A DNA stretch of 64,000 bases from Candidatus Proruminimicrobium quisquiliarum (GTDB lineage: Bacteria; Elusimicrobiota; Endomicrobiia; Endomicrobiales; Endomicrobiaceae). Position numbers and translations under genes: made by a program. The notes below the pieces were generated by a model. The model searched no databases, was not told the DNA's origin, and saw nothing but the letters and a program-made list of their open reading frames with translations. Each line of letters opens with the position of its first letter. Positions within the stretch are counted from its first letter, which is position 1. Positions 53,126 to 62,689 of the stretch are shown in pieces. The DNA is taken from NCBI GenBank assembly GCA_018433245.1, contig JAHDRN010000001.1, positions 369,378 to 433,377 on the forward strand, read 5' to 3'.

Positions 53126-54526
53126 ATGAATTCTAAAAAAATAACATATTTCTTATTGTCAGTTTTGCTAATTGTTCTTATTTCTATTTTTTTGTTTGAG
53201 TTAATATTACAAATTTTGCCTTTAATCTCAAAAAATATTTCTAAAAATGACAAAACTGAATATGTATATATATTAGGAGAATCATCTGCAAAAGGAATTC
53301 CTTATCATTGCAAAATATCATTCCCAAAAATTTTAGAATACACTATAAACTACGAAATTGATGGCAAACAGGTAAAATTAATAGACCTTGCAAATGTTGG
53401 GAATAGACTCAGTCATCAATACTTTTCATATTTTTTATATAGATATACTCATCCTTTTCGTAAAGGCATCGTTCTATTATATGCCGGAACTAATGATACT
53501 TCTGGCAATTATCTAAATAAAAATTATTGTTTTATTTATAATTCTAATTTAATAAAAATATTTACTGCATATACAGCAAAAGCATATGATTTTCAATATA
53601 TGTATGAAAATATAATACGACTTACAAAAAAATTTGGAGACGATATATATATATCTACTATAGCCGGGAATTATGCAGGTTTTATGCCAGAAAATTCGGC
53701 ATATTTAAAAAAACATAAAGATTTTTATAAAATTACTGATTTGGTTGATAAATTATTTATTGAAGGGGATTATAAAAAAGCCTTATCTGTTTGTTTTAAT
53801 AATATAAGAAAATATAAAGAGACAACTCATGTTTTTTACAGAATAGGAAAAATATATGAAAAACTGAAAAAAAATAAAGAAGCTAATAATTTTTATTTTA
53901 AAGCTGTTGATAATGATAAAGAAACTAGACCTAGACCTAAAAGATATCAAAATGAAATTATAATTTTCTTAGCAAATAAGTATAATATCTCATATTTAGA
54001 TATGTTTGGTAAATTATATAATTCAGATGAAGTTATAGGCTATAATTTTTTCATAGATAAAATACATCCTACTATACGTTTAAATGTAATGTTGGCAAAT
54101 GGATTTATTGATTTATTATCAAAAAAATATAAACTAAAAAAAACAAATACTCTTAATAGTGATGATGATGTAAAAAAAATATTTAACTTTACCAATGAAG
54201 ATTTATTTGCTACTTATATTCAAGCTTTAGGTGAAGTTTTTATTTACACATATAAAAATAATATGCTAAATAAGTATTCTTTACCTCAAATAAAAGAATA
54301 TATTTTAATTGTAAAAAATTTAAATTTAGAAAAAACATATGAAGAAGAACAAAAAAAAACAATTGAATTTTTTGAGACATTATTGGAATATATAACAAAT
54401 GCTTCTAATGAGAGTTTGAAAAGTGAAATTTCAAAGTTGTATGATTATGGCGCCCAAAAAAAATATTTGTACTATCTGGATTTAAATTTTAAAGAAATGT
54501 TAAAAGAAAATAAAATTATAAATTAA
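53126..54526 (+). CDS. Membrane-anchored SGNH/GDSL-like hydrolase, AT-rich
   Basis: A 466-residue protein. An N-terminal transmembrane helix (about 6-30) precedes an SGNH-type domain: LGESSAKGIPY near 49 (block I, GES for GDS), LLYAGTNDTSG near 118 (block III, Asn) and DKIHPT near 312 (block V, Asp/His). Between them (about 210-270) lies a TPR-like segment (KALSVCFNNIRKY; YEKLKKNKEANNFYFKAVDN). The C-terminal ~110 residues are helical and unknown. Codons favour A/T even more than neighbours, it has no ribosome site, and it interrupts the run from purB to the phosphorylase. This suggests recent acquisition. It may act on cell-surface polysaccharide or lipid. Confidence 0.65.
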   Translation: MNSKKITYFLLSVLLIVLISIFLFELILQILPLISKNISKNDKTEYVYILGESSAKGIPYHCKISFPKILEYTINYEIDGKQVKLIDLANVGNRLSHQYFSYFLYRYTHPFRKGIVLLYAGTNDTSGNYLNKNYCFIYNSNLIKIFTAYTAKAYDFQYMYENIIRLTKKFGDDIYISTIAGNYAGFMPENSAYLKKHKDFYKITDLVDKLFIEGDYKKALSVCFNNIRKYKETTHVFYRIGKIYEKLKKNKEANNFYFKAVDNDKETRPRPKRYQNEIIIFLANKYNISYLDMFGKLYNSDEVIGYNFFIDKIHPTIRLNVMLANGFIDLLSKKYKLKKTNTLNSDDDVKKIFNFTNEDLFATYIQALGEVFIYTYKNNMLNKYSLPQIKEYILIVKNLNLEKTYEEEQKKTIEFFETLLEYITNASNESLKSEISKLYDYGAQKKYLYYLDLNFKEMLKENKIIN

Positions 54527-54565
54527 ATTTTAATATATTTTTAAATAATAATTAAAGAGGAAAAC

Positions 54566-57500
54566 ATGAAAAAACAATTTAATTACAAACTCACCGATGA
54601 CGGTATTTTCGTTATAAACAATTACAATCTTGCGCCTACTTTTTCAAGTTTTTTCCCGGGTATAGCAGGCCTGAAAGGAATTCCCATGTGGGCATTTTAT
54701 GTCAACAGAGGACAGGGAATTTGTTCTTTTGGAATAAAAAATAAAAATTATTCAATAATGGAATTTTATCCGGCCAACGTCTCTTATTCAGTCGTAAACA
54801 CTTTTGGATTCAGAACATTTTTAAAAATAAAAAAATCAAATAAAACTGTATGTTACGAACCTTTTTTAAACAATTCCGCAGATACCGAAAATATTAAGCA
54901 AACAATGAAAATTCTTCCTTATGAACTGATTTTGGAAGAAATAAACAAAACTATAGGAATAAAAACAACGGTAAAATATTTTACGCTGCCAAACCAGCCT
55001 GTTGCCGGTCTTATGAGAAGCGTAACAGTGGAAAATATTACAAATTCTGATATATCGGTAGAAATAGCGGACGGCATGCCGAAAATTCTTCCTTATTACA
55101 TGAACACATACGCCCAGAAATTTATGTCAACTACTATTCAGGCCTGGGCGACGGTTGATAATTTTGAAAAAACGGGAGTTCCTTTTTTCAGACTTAAAGT
55201 TGAAGTTGAAGACAGACCTGAAGTTGTTGAAATAACAAAAGGAAATTTTTATTTTGCATTTACAAATGAAACTCAAACTAAAAAAGCGGATATAATAATT
55301 GATCCTGAAATGCTGTTCGGTTCAGATACAAGTTTTGCATACCCTGAAAAACTTTTTAACGAAAATTTTGTTTATCCGAAATCCCAGTTTGCAAATAATA
55401 AATATCCGTCAGCTTTCAGCTATGTAAAAAGAAATATAAAAGCAAATAAGGAAATTACGGTTTATTCGATAGCTGGTCACATAGACAGCATTGAATCGTT
55501 AAATAAATTTATTAAAAAACTCAACATTTCTTATTTCAATTCAAAACGCGAAGAAAATAAAAATTTAATTGAGTCTATAACAAACAATATAGCGACAAAG
55601 TCAGCTATTCCGGCATTTGATATGTACTGCAGGCAAAATTATCTTGACAACGTAATGCGCGGAGGACTTCCCGTAGAATTTAAATATAAAGATAAATCTT
55701 CGCTCTATTACGTATATTCAAGAAAACACGGAGATTTGGAAAGAGACTATAATGACTTTCAGCTTGCTCCAAGCTATTATTCTCAGGGCAACGGCAATTT
55801 CAGAGACGTAAACCAAAACAGAAGAAGAGATATATTTTTTAATCCTAATCTTAAAGACAGCGCCGTCAAAATATTTTACAATCTTCTGCAGATTGACGCC
55901 TGCAATCCTCTGGTCGTAAAGGGCGCTTATTATATTATGGATACTGACAGCGGAGTTTTTAAAGAACTATCCGCCGATTTAGTTTCAAAAGAAGATGAAA
56001 AAAAACTTAAGGATTTCTTTTCAAAAGGATTTGAACCCGGCGAACTTGCGATGTTTATTGAATCTTCGTCAATAAAGCTGAATATAAAACTTGAAGATTT
56101 CGTGTCAAAAGCTGTCGCATTATCTCAAACGGTAAACGATGCAAGCCACGGAGAAGGTTTTTGGGTTGACCACTGGACATATAATTTAGACCTTATAGAA
56201 AATTATTTATCGGTTTATCCGGAAAAAATAAACGATTTGCTGTTTAATGACAAAACTTACACATATTTTGACTGCGACCACTATGTATTGCCGAGATCAA
56301 GAAAGCATGTTTTGACTCAGGAAGGTCTTGTAAGACAGTACGGTTCCGTTGTCAAATCGGAAGAAAAATCAGTTCTTATTAAATCAAGAAAAACAAATCC
56401 GAACGCGCTTAGAATAAAAAACGGCAAAGGCGATATTTATATCTCAAATCTTGCGTCAAAATTCATCACTCTTATGACAGTAAAAATGTCATCTTTGGAT
56501 CCTGACGGAATAGGAATAGAAATGGAATCCGATAAACCGGGCTGGTATGATTCATTAAACGGACTTCCCGGCCTTTTCGGGTCATCTACGCCGGAAGTTT
56601 TTGAACTTAAAAGATTTATGCTGTTTTTCCTTGAAGCGTTAAATAATAATAAAACCGAATTAATTTCAGTTCCTGTTGAACTGGCTTTATTCTTTAAAAA
56701 TTTGAGAAAACTTCTTGATAAAAAAATCTCGTCTTTTGAATTTTGGGATAAATCAAGTTCATTAAGAGAAGAATACAGAAAATCAGTCATTATGGGAATA
56801 GACGGAAAAGAAGAGCAGCTAAAAGCTTCGGAAGTTATTGATTTTATAAAAAAAGCAGTTAACAAAATAAATTCCGGTCTTAAAAAAGCGATTGATCCGA
56901 AATCAGGATTATATTTTACATATTTCAGATATGAAGCTTTAAAATATAAAAAAACAGATTCAAAAAGCATTAAAGGACTGCCATGCGTTAAAGTTTCCGA
57001 ATTTAAAAGAAGCCCTCTTCCGTTATTTTTGGAATCGGAAGTGCACTACTTCAAAACCGAATCGGATAAAGCAAATGTAAAAAAACATTTTGCGGCTCTC
57101 AAGAACACGGGACTTTACGATAAAGCGCTTAAGATGTACAAAGTATGCGCATCTTTAAAAACAGAATCAAATGAGATAGGCAGAACACGTGTATTTTCAC
57201 CGGGCTGGCTTGAAAATGAGGCAGTTTTTATGCATATGGAATACAAATATCTCTTGGAATTGCTTAAATCGGGGCTTTATGAAGAATTTTTCGGTTCTTT
57301 AAAAACTTGTTTCCCTTGTTTTGCAAATCCTGAAATTTACGGCAGAAGCGTTCTTGAAAACTCGTCATTCATTTCATCATCGGCATTTCCTGATAAAAGA
57401 AACTGGGGGCGCGGTTTTGTGGCAAGATTAAGCGGCTCCACGGCTGAATTTATAGATATGTGGCTTACAATGACTCTCGGCTCTAAACCGTTTTATACCG

Positions 57501-57781
57501 ATAAAAACGGCACGCTTGTGTTTGAATTAAAGCCTCTTATAAACAGTGAGTATTTTGATAAAAAAGGCGTATATTGCGCAAAACTGTTTGCTGCAACTGA
57601 TATAGTTTATATAAATAAATCACGCAAAAGCACTTATCTGCCTTCGGTAAATATCAAAGAAATTGAAATAACATGGATTAACGGTTCAAAAGAAACCGTA
57701 TCGGATTCAAAAATTACCGGAGAAAAAGCGGCAAGAATCAGAAACAGACAGGCATCTGTAATTAAAATCACGCTTGCTTAA
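54566..57781 (+). CDS. Glycoside phosphorylase of clan GH-Q (GH94/GH161-like)
   Basis: A 1071-residue protein without a signal peptide, so cytoplasmic. The N-terminal region FSSFFPGIAGLKGIPMWAFYVNRGQG resembles large proteins annotated as cellobiose phosphorylases. The (alpha/alpha)6 barrel holds GEGFWVDHWTYNLDLIENYL near 530-550 with the likely general-acid Asp, and IYGRSVLENSSFISSSAFPD near 930. Such enzymes split beta-glucosidic bonds with phosphate to give sugar-1-phosphate, saving ATP. The length suits GH161 (beta-1,3-glucan phosphorylases) at least as well as GH94; the choice cannot be made by eye. An AAAGAGG ribosome site and a downstream terminator make it a stand-alone unit. Confidence 0.7.
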   Translation: MKKQFNYKLTDDGIFVINNYNLAPTFSSFFPGIAGLKGIPMWAFYVNRGQGICSFGIKNKNYSIMEFYPANVSYSVVNTFGFRTFLKIKKSNKTVCYEPFLNNSADTENIKQTMKILPYELILEEINKTIGIKTTVKYFTLPNQPVAGLMRSVTVENITNSDISVEIADGMPKILPYYMNTYAQKFMSTTIQAWATVDNFEKTGVPFFRLKVEVEDRPEVVEITKGNFYFAFTNETQTKKADIIIDPEMLFGSDTSFAYPEKLFNENFVYPKSQFANNKYPSAFSYVKRNIKANKEITVYSIAGHIDSIESLNKFIKKLNISYFNSKREENKNLIESITNNIATKSAIPAFDMYCRQNYLDNVMRGGLPVEFKYKDKSSLYYVYSRKHGDLERDYNDFQLAPSYYSQGNGNFRDVNQNRRRDIFFNPNLKDSAVKIFYNLLQIDACNPLVVKGAYYIMDTDSGVFKELSADLVSKEDEKKLKDFFSKGFEPGELAMFIESSSIKLNIKLEDFVSKAVALSQTVNDASHGEGFWVDHWTYNLDLIENYLSVYPEKINDLLFNDKTYTYFDCDHYVLPRSRKHVLTQEGLVRQYGSVVKSEEKSVLIKSRKTNPNALRIKNGKGDIYISNLASKFITLMTVKMSSLDPDGIGIEMESDKPGWYDSLNGLPGLFGSSTPEVFELKRFMLFFLEALNNNKTELISVPVELALFFKNLRKLLDKKISSFEFWDKSSSLREEYRKSVIMGIDGKEEQLKASEVIDFIKKAVNKINSGLKKAIDPKSGLYFTYFRYEALKYKKTDSKSIKGLPCVKVSEFKRSPLPLFLESEVHYFKTESDKANVKKHFAALKNTGLYDKALKMYKVCASLKTESNEIGRTRVFSPGWLENEAVFMHMEYKYLLELLKSGLYEEFFGSLKTCFPCFANPEIYGRSVLENSSFISSSAFPDKRNWGRGFVARLSGSTAEFIDMWLTMTLGSKPFYTDKNGTLVFELKPLINSEYFDKKGVYCAKLFAATDIVYINKSRKSTYLPSVNIKEIEITWINGSKETVSDSKITGEKAARIRNRQASVIKITLA

Positions 57782-57788
57782 ATAACTT

Positions 57789-57820
57789 AAAAAGCGCGAA
57801 TATTTATATTCGCGCTTTTT
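57789..57820 (+). terminator. Rho-independent terminator after the phosphorylase gene
   Basis: A perfect inverted repeat GCGCGAATAT/ATATTCGCGC (57794-57803 and 57806-57815) flanked by AAAAA and TTTTTT. It ends 15 bases before the tcdA start. The A-run and T-run make it potentially active in both directions. Confidence 0.88.
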
Positions 57821-57834
57821 TATTGGCATAAAAA

Positions 57835-58575
57835 ATGGAACAATTTTTAAGAACGGAATTATTGCTCGGAAAAGAAAATTTAAATAAATTATTTAACGCC
57901 AAAATAACCGTGATCGGTCTTGGCGCCGTAGGCAGTTTTGCGACTGAAATGCTTGCAAGACTCGGAATCGGACATCTTACTCTTGTTGATTTTGACAAAG
58001 TGCAAATTTCAAATATTAACAGACAGCTTTATGCTATGCATTCAACCGTAGGCAGAACAAAAGTTTCTCTTGCAAAAGAAAGAGTTTCGGACATAAATCC
58101 GTTATGTAAAGTCAAAACTATTGAATTATTTGCCAACACGGATACATTTGAAGAAATATTTAAAGAAAAAACGGATATAGTCATAGATGCGATAGATTCT
58201 TATAATCCAAAATTAAGACTTATAGAATACTGTTATAAAAATAAAATAAAAATAGTTTCATCTATGGGCGCAGCCCTTAAAACTGATCCATTCTCAATAA
58301 AATATACGGATTTGTTTGATACTCATCACTGTAAACTGGCCGAAAGGCTGAGGGGGGATTTAAGAAAACTTGGAATAGACAAAGGAATTCCGTGCGTATT
58401 TTCTGAACAATCTCCTCAGATAAAACCTATACCTCTTTCCGAGCAGGAAAATAAAAACTACGGAAAAAACGGCGGTCCTAAAATTTTAGGAAGCTATCCT
58501 GTAATAACGGGTATGTTCGGGATTCTTATGTCCGACAAAGCAGTTGAACTCATCTTAAAAGATTCTTATATTTGA
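57835..58575 (+). CDS. tcdA: tRNA threonylcarbamoyladenosine dehydratase
   Basis: A 246-residue ThiF/E1-like protein of TcdA (CsdL) type. The ATP loop is VIGLGAVGSFATEMLARLGIG near 25-45, followed by LVDFDKVQISNINRQLYA, the adenylate site. VIDAIDSYNPKLRLIEYC and SSMGAALKTDP are also typical, and no extra rhodanese or zinc domain is present. It cyclises t6A at position 37 of tRNAs to ct6A. It lies just after the terminator with no obvious ribosome site. Its stop faces the GGDEF stop two bases away. Confidence 0.9.
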   Translation: MEQFLRTELLLGKENLNKLFNAKITVIGLGAVGSFATEMLARLGIGHLTLVDFDKVQISNINRQLYAMHSTVGRTKVSLAKERVSDINPLCKVKTIELFANTDTFEEIFKEKTDIVIDAIDSYNPKLRLIEYCYKNKIKIVSSMGAALKTDPFSIKYTDLFDTHHCKLAERLRGDLRKLGIDKGIPCVFSEQSPQIKPIPLSEQENKNYGKNGGPKILGSYPVITGMFGILMSDKAVELILKDSYI

Positions 58576-58577
58576 AC

Positions 58578-59903
58578 TTACATCATTACAACTTTATTAC
58601 GTCCTTCTTTTTTAGCCTGATATAAGGCATTATCTGCTATTGAAATCAGATTGTCTTCATTCAGACTTTCAATATATTTTGTTATACCTATGCTTATTGT
58701 TGTAGTGAAAGTTTCATTATTATCTGTAAATTTTTGTTTTTCTACATTTTTCCTTATATTTTCTGCTATTTCTAAAACTTGTTTTTTTGCAATCATAGGC
58801 AAAAGTATTATAAATTCTTCTCCGCCGTACCTGCCTATTATATCGCCGGGTCTTACCGAATCAGACAATATTTTTGCTATTGCCGACAAAACCTTGTCGC
58901 CAGCCAAATGTCCGTACGTATCGTTCACTTTCTTAAAAAAATCTATATCAAGCATCATGATATAAAAATCGGTTTTATATCTTTTTGCTACCTGAATTTC
59001 GGTATGAAGCCTTTCCATAAAATATCGTCTTAAATACAAACCGGTTAATCCGTCTACTCTTGATCTGTCGTTAAGCTGACTGAATAATAAAACTCTTTTT
59101 GCGCTTAAGGTTAAATGCGGTAAAAATATCTTACCTTCATCTATATAAATTTGTATGAAATTGTCTTCAATAATTAAAAATATAGAACATACAAAATCAT
59201 TATTTAATCTTATAGTCCACGCTACTACTGTTTGATTGGCGACAGGATATAAAAAATCAACGCGCTGAGAACCCGTAAGTTTTTCAATCTGGTTTATATT
59301 ATTATTTATTGCATTTTTGAAATTTTCGGTTAATTCGGGTTTTGAACAAGAATTCAGATTCAATACGGCGTTTTGTTTCACTGCAATCGCAACTGCAGAT
59401 ATCCCGGGTTTCGATGACAATGCCTCGGTCAACATTTTAGTTGTGTCTTCAACCGTAATTTTTGTAGTTAAATCTTTGGATATAACATATAATTGCATTA
59501 TGTTTTCCAATTTTTTTTCAAGAATTTTTCGTCTTAAAAGAGTAAGTTCATGAGTTTTTTGGAGTTGCTCTTTATTTTTTCTCAGCAATTCATTGTTTTT
59601 TTGAATTTCAATATCGCCGGTTTCACCCGGGTTTAAAAAATAATTTATACATAAAATTAAAATAAAACTCATTGAAAACATAAGCAGCGTAAGGTAAGAA
59701 TATCCAAACGTCAAAATTGACGTTATATTTATTATGAGCCAGAAAACAAGCAGACACCATTTACAGTCTCTCGCAAAAAATACCGCAATTGGAGCCAAAA
59801 AAAGCAATAAAACATATTTTGTCTGATCAAGCGATACATTGAAATAAGCTATAAAAAAACATATTGAGATAAAGATATTTTTTATAATATATTTTAATTT
59901 CAT
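58578..59903 (-). CDS. Membrane diguanylate cyclase (GGDEF)
   Basis: A 441-residue protein. Four or so transmembrane helices fill the first ~95 residues, then a coiled linker and a weak sensory region (about 130-265). The GGDEF domain starts with DRSRVDGLTGLYLRRYFME near 275, with DIDFFKKVNDTYGHLAGDK and an intact RYGGEEF near 355-361. An inhibitory I-site RPGD lies five residues before GGEEF. It makes c-di-GMP from two GTP at the inner membrane and should be product-inhibited. It overlaps the next GGDEF gene by 4 bases. Confidence 0.9.
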   Translation of the reverse strand: MKLKYIIKNIFISICFFIAYFNVSLDQTKYVLLLFLAPIAVFFARDCKWCLLVFWLIINITSILTFGYSYLTLLMFSMSFILILCINYFLNPGETGDIEIQKNNELLRKNKEQLQKTHELTLLRRKILEKKLENIMQLYVISKDLTTKITVEDTTKMLTEALSSKPGISAVAIAVKQNAVLNLNSCSKPELTENFKNAINNNINQIEKLTGSQRVDFLYPVANQTVVAWTIRLNNDFVCSIFLIIEDNFIQIYIDEGKIFLPHLTLSAKRVLLFSQLNDRSRVDGLTGLYLRRYFMERLHTEIQVAKRYKTDFYIMMLDIDFFKKVNDTYGHLAGDKVLSAIAKILSDSVRPGDIIGRYGGEEFIILLPMIAKKQVLEIAENIRKNVEKQKFTDNNETFTTTISIGITKYIESLNEDNLISIADNALYQAKKEGRNKVVMM

Positions 59904-61276
59904 ATTGTCTCGTAAATACAGGTTTTGTTTCTGCCTGTTTTTTTTGCCTTATACAATGCGCTGTCGGCTTTGTTTATAATATCCTCCACGCCGGTCTCAT
60001 TTTTTAGGTCAACCAAACCTACGCTTATTGTTTTTTTAATCTGTATGGGATTAAAACTTTCAACAGGTAAAAAGAATTTTTCTCTTTCAATAAATTTTCT
60101 TAATTCTTCCAATTTCTGAAAAGCCTCTTTCATTTGAATATGCGACAAAAGAACCACAAACTCTTCGCCTCCGTATCTTGCCAAAATATCTATTTCTCTG
60201 AATCTTTTTCTTAAAATATCCGCAATTTGTCTGAGCAAAACGTCTCCCGCTTTATGTCCGTGTATATCATTAACTTCTTTAAAATGATCAATATCAATCA
60301 TTGCGATAATCAATGACAATTTATTTACTCTTGCGCGTTCAATTTCTTCCTTTAAACGTTCAAAAAAATATGTTTTTGTGAAAAGTCCCGTTAAACTGTC
60401 AGTAATTGCAAGAGCCGCCACTTTTTCTATAAGCATTGTATTGTTTAAAATTGTACCCAAAATATTTGTAAGAATAGATAAAAGTCTTAAGTCCGAATCA
60501 GTAAATTTTTCATTTTCTTTAATTGAGACGCCTTTTATGACTCCCCAAAAACGTCCGTCAACTTCTATAGGAATAACTACTATTGAACTGAATTTTTTAT
60601 AATTATTCGGTGCAAATCTTTTATCGTTTTCGGTATCGGTTATAAGAAGCGGCCTGCTTGTAGTTTTAACGTATTTCGCAAATATATCTCTGCGTGAATA
60701 TCTTTTTATTTTCCATTTTCCTTTGCCTATAAATCGTATTGTCAGTTCTGAAGCAAGTTTCAATAATTCTTTTTCGCTTAAAGTTTGTTCAAACGAAGCT
60801 ATTATTGTTTCAAATGTTTGAAATATTTCCATTCTTTGCGTAAAATCGGCTGATTTTTTTTCATCTTCATCTATCGCGGATTGTAAAAGCGCTATATCCC
60901 TGTTTAATACTTCGTTATCTACACGCGACTGTTTTTTTGAAGTAATATATCTGTTTCTGTGGTATTCAACGGTAAAAAAAACAAGTATAATCCAGATAAT
61001 CTCACATAGAAGCAAAATCTGCATATATATAGTATCTGCAAAAAAGATACTGAACATTGCCGCCGAAACCGCGAAGGAAAGCAAAACACCGCCGAAAATA
61101 TAACCGGATATAAAATAAATTATAAAAAATAAAATCAATACGGACGGGAACATTATAACCGGCGATTTAAAAAGATAAATAAGCCACGCTATAAAACAAA
61201 TACCGACTAAAAGAGGAACCAATATTGTTTTAAATATGTCTTCAAGATTTTGTTTTTGTTCTATTATTGTCATCAT
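59900..61276 (-). CDS. Membrane diguanylate cyclase with GAF domain (GGDEF)
   Basis: A 458-residue protein. About four transmembrane helices lie in the first 110 residues, then a coiled segment, a GAF-like sensory domain (about 145-285, SSIVVIPIEVDGRFWGVIKG) and a GGDEF domain (AITDSLTGLFTKTYFFERL near 293). The active site is RYGGEEF near 366-372, with an I-site REID five residues before it. It starts at ATGA overlapping the exported protein stop and overlaps the other cyclase, so the three genes are co-translated. The ligand of the GAF domain is unknown. Confidence 0.9.
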   Translation of the reverse strand: MMTIIEQKQNLEDIFKTILVPLLVGICFIAWLIYLFKSPVIMFPSVLILFFIIYFISGYIFGGVLLSFAVSAAMFSIFFADTIYMQILLLCEIIWIILVFFTVEYHRNRYITSKKQSRVDNEVLNRDIALLQSAIDEDEKKSADFTQRMEIFQTFETIIASFEQTLSEKELLKLASELTIRFIGKGKWKIKRYSRRDIFAKYVKTTSRPLLITDTENDKRFAPNNYKKFSSIVVIPIEVDGRFWGVIKGVSIKENEKFTDSDLRLLSILTNILGTILNNTMLIEKVAALAITDSLTGLFTKTYFFERLKEEIERARVNKLSLIIAMIDIDHFKEVNDIHGHKAGDVLLRQIADILRKRFREIDILARYGGEEFVVLLSHIQMKEAFQKLEELRKFIEREKFFLPVESFNPIQIKKTISVGLVDLKNETGVEDIINKADSALYKAKKTGRNKTCIYETI

Positions 61277-61839
61277 TTTTTTGTAATCTCAATTTTATAT
61301 CTGCTAAGAATTTCGTTTTCTATCCGTCCTCTTAAATTAGAATCTTTAACGGAAAAAAACGATATATATGTTTCGGATTTAGCGTCTTTTGTACCGGGCC
61401 ATAAAATTTTCATTTTATTTTTATCTTTTACTATGAAACATTCTATTTCTATAAGATCGTTAAACGTAACAAAAGTGGAGGCATAAATACCGGATTCCCC
61501 GTTAACAGTCGGTCTTATTCTTGAAATTTTATATTTTACGGTATCGGGAGGAGTTCCGTTAATCGTATTGTATTTTATTGAATTTAAAACATAAGCTTTA
61601 AATTTTATATCAACAAAAGAAAAATACGGATATTTGATATTGTTTTTTACGTAATATGGAATTGATACTTTCATATTTTTTAATTTTAAGCCTTCTAACT
61701 GCAATGTCTGGTTAAGCTCAATTTGTATATTGTCAGGATTTGTTCTGTCAATAAAAGAAACCGTAAGCTCTTCGCAGAAAACAGATTTAAAACACAAAAA
61801 AATAAATAAAAATACAAAAAAAAATTTAAACAGCTTCAT
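61273..61839 (-). CDS. Exported protein of unknown function, upstream of two GGDEF genes
   Basis: A 188-residue protein with a signal peptide (FKFFFVFLFIFLCFKSVFCE; cleavage near FCE). The mature part is beta-rich, with no recognisable domain and no further cysteine. It overlaps the first GGDEF gene by 4 bases, so it is part of the same message. It may be a periplasmic input module for the cyclases, but that rests on position alone. A TAAAAT -10 with an extended TG lies about 12 bases before the start. Confidence 0.6.
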   Translation of the reverse strand: MKLFKFFFVFLFIFLCFKSVFCEELTVSFIDRTNPDNIQIELNQTLQLEGLKLKNMKVSIPYYVKNNIKYPYFSFVDIKFKAYVLNSIKYNTINGTPPDTVKYKISRIRPTVNGESGIYASTFVTFNDLIEIECFIVKDKNKMKILWPGTKDAKSETYISFFSVKDSNLRGRIENEILSRYKIEITKK

Positions 61840-61884
61840 AATATCGGTGATTTTACCACATATATTAAATACAATGCAAACAAC

Positions 61885-61919
61885 AAAAAAATACCCTTCT
61901 AAAATAAGTAAAAGAGTAT
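61885..61919 (-). terminator. Rho-independent terminator of the second pilin-like gene
   Basis: On the minus strand ATACTCTT pairs with AAGGGTAT (one G-T pair), followed by TTTTTTT, starting 12 bases after the stop of the 61932 gene. Confidence 0.7.
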
Positions 61920-61931
61920 TGAAAATATGGT

Positions 61932-62513
61932 TTATCCATTATTTCCATTACCATTACCGTTTCCAGTACCCTGTCCCTGACTTTTATCGTCATTCGGATT
62001 ATCGGTTTTATCATTATTCCCGTTGCCGCCGTTATCTTTTCCGCTATTGCTTGCTATTCTCATAGCTTTAGCGATATCTGTCGCTTCCTGCCCTTTTAAA
62101 ATTCCGGTGGATGAACCCAAAGAATAACGGCCCAAAGACATGGTAAGTGTCTGTCCTTTATATGTTCCGTTTAAAACAACAAGCACAAATTCATTACCTT
62201 GGTCATCTACGCTTAACATTGCTTGAAATGTCTGAAAATATTTTGATATATTCAAATCAACGCCAAGCTCATCTGATTTATCTGTTTTTTGCAATATGCC
62301 TAAAAAAGAACCGTTTTCTATTTGATGAGTCACTTCATTTTTAATAATAAAACTTAATAAAGAAGCGCCCTCTGCTTCAATTGCCTTTAATGAAAGCGAA
62401 GAATAAGCCGAAACGGAAATAGTTGACAAAATACCTACGATAACAATTACAATCACAAGTTCAACCAATGTGAATGCTTTTTTGTCGGTGGGTATATGCC
62501 AATTTCTTTCCAT
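61932..62513 (-). CDS. Type IV pilin-like protein with Asn/Gly-rich tail (paralogue 2)
   Basis: The protein is 193 residues from ATG 62513, chosen for GGAGGG 6 bases upstream; an upstream ATG at 62561 would add a non-conserved leader and lies in the promoter. The prepilin head is DKKAFTLVELVIVIVIVG: basic leader, Phe+1, Glu+5 and a long hydrophobic helix. The -1 residue is Ala, not the usual Gly. A globular part (SSLSLKAIEAEGASLLSFI) is shared with the neighbouring paralogue, and the last ~40 residues are rich in Asn/Gly/Asp (NGGNGNNDKTDNPNDD). It is probably a pseudopilin or minor pilin. No pilus assembly gene is in the window. Confidence 0.82.
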   Translation of the reverse strand: MERNWHIPTDKKAFTLVELVIVIVIVGILSTISVSAYSSLSLKAIEAEGASLLSFIIKNEVTHQIENGSFLGILQKTDKSDELGVDLNISKYFQTFQAMLSVDDQGNEFVLVVLNGTYKGQTLTMSLGRYSLGSSTGILKGQEATDIAKAMRIASNSGKDNGGNGNNDKTDNPNDDKSQGQGTGNGNGNGNNG

Positions 62514-62533
62514 AACACCCTCCTTCTGCTTAT

Positions 62534-62561
62534 AGTATAGTACATATTTGTTTTTTTTCAA
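62534..62561 (-). promoter_or_regulatory. Promoter of the second pilin-like gene
   Basis: On the minus strand TTGAAA (62561-62556), 16 bases, TATACT (62539-62534). The downstream string ATGTACTATACTATA is shared with the promoter of the first pilin-like gene, so both promoter and gene appear to be duplicated. Confidence 0.7.
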
Positions 62562-62619
62562 TGCTTTTTTGAATTTATTTTTGATAAATAATCGGAAGAA
62601 TATTTCTTTTTTTATCCAT

Positions 62620-62653
62620 AAAAAAACACTTTCCGAATTATAAGTGGGAAAGT
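62620..62653 (-). terminator. Rho-independent terminator of the first pilin-like gene
   Basis: On the minus strand ACTTTCC pairs with GGAAAGT across a 12-base loop, followed by a run of T. It lies about 37 bases after the stop of the 62690 gene and before the promoter of the next one, so the two paralogues are separate transcripts. Confidence 0.75.
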
Positions 62654-62689
62654 ATAATAAAAACTAAATTTTAAATTTCCATTTTTATT

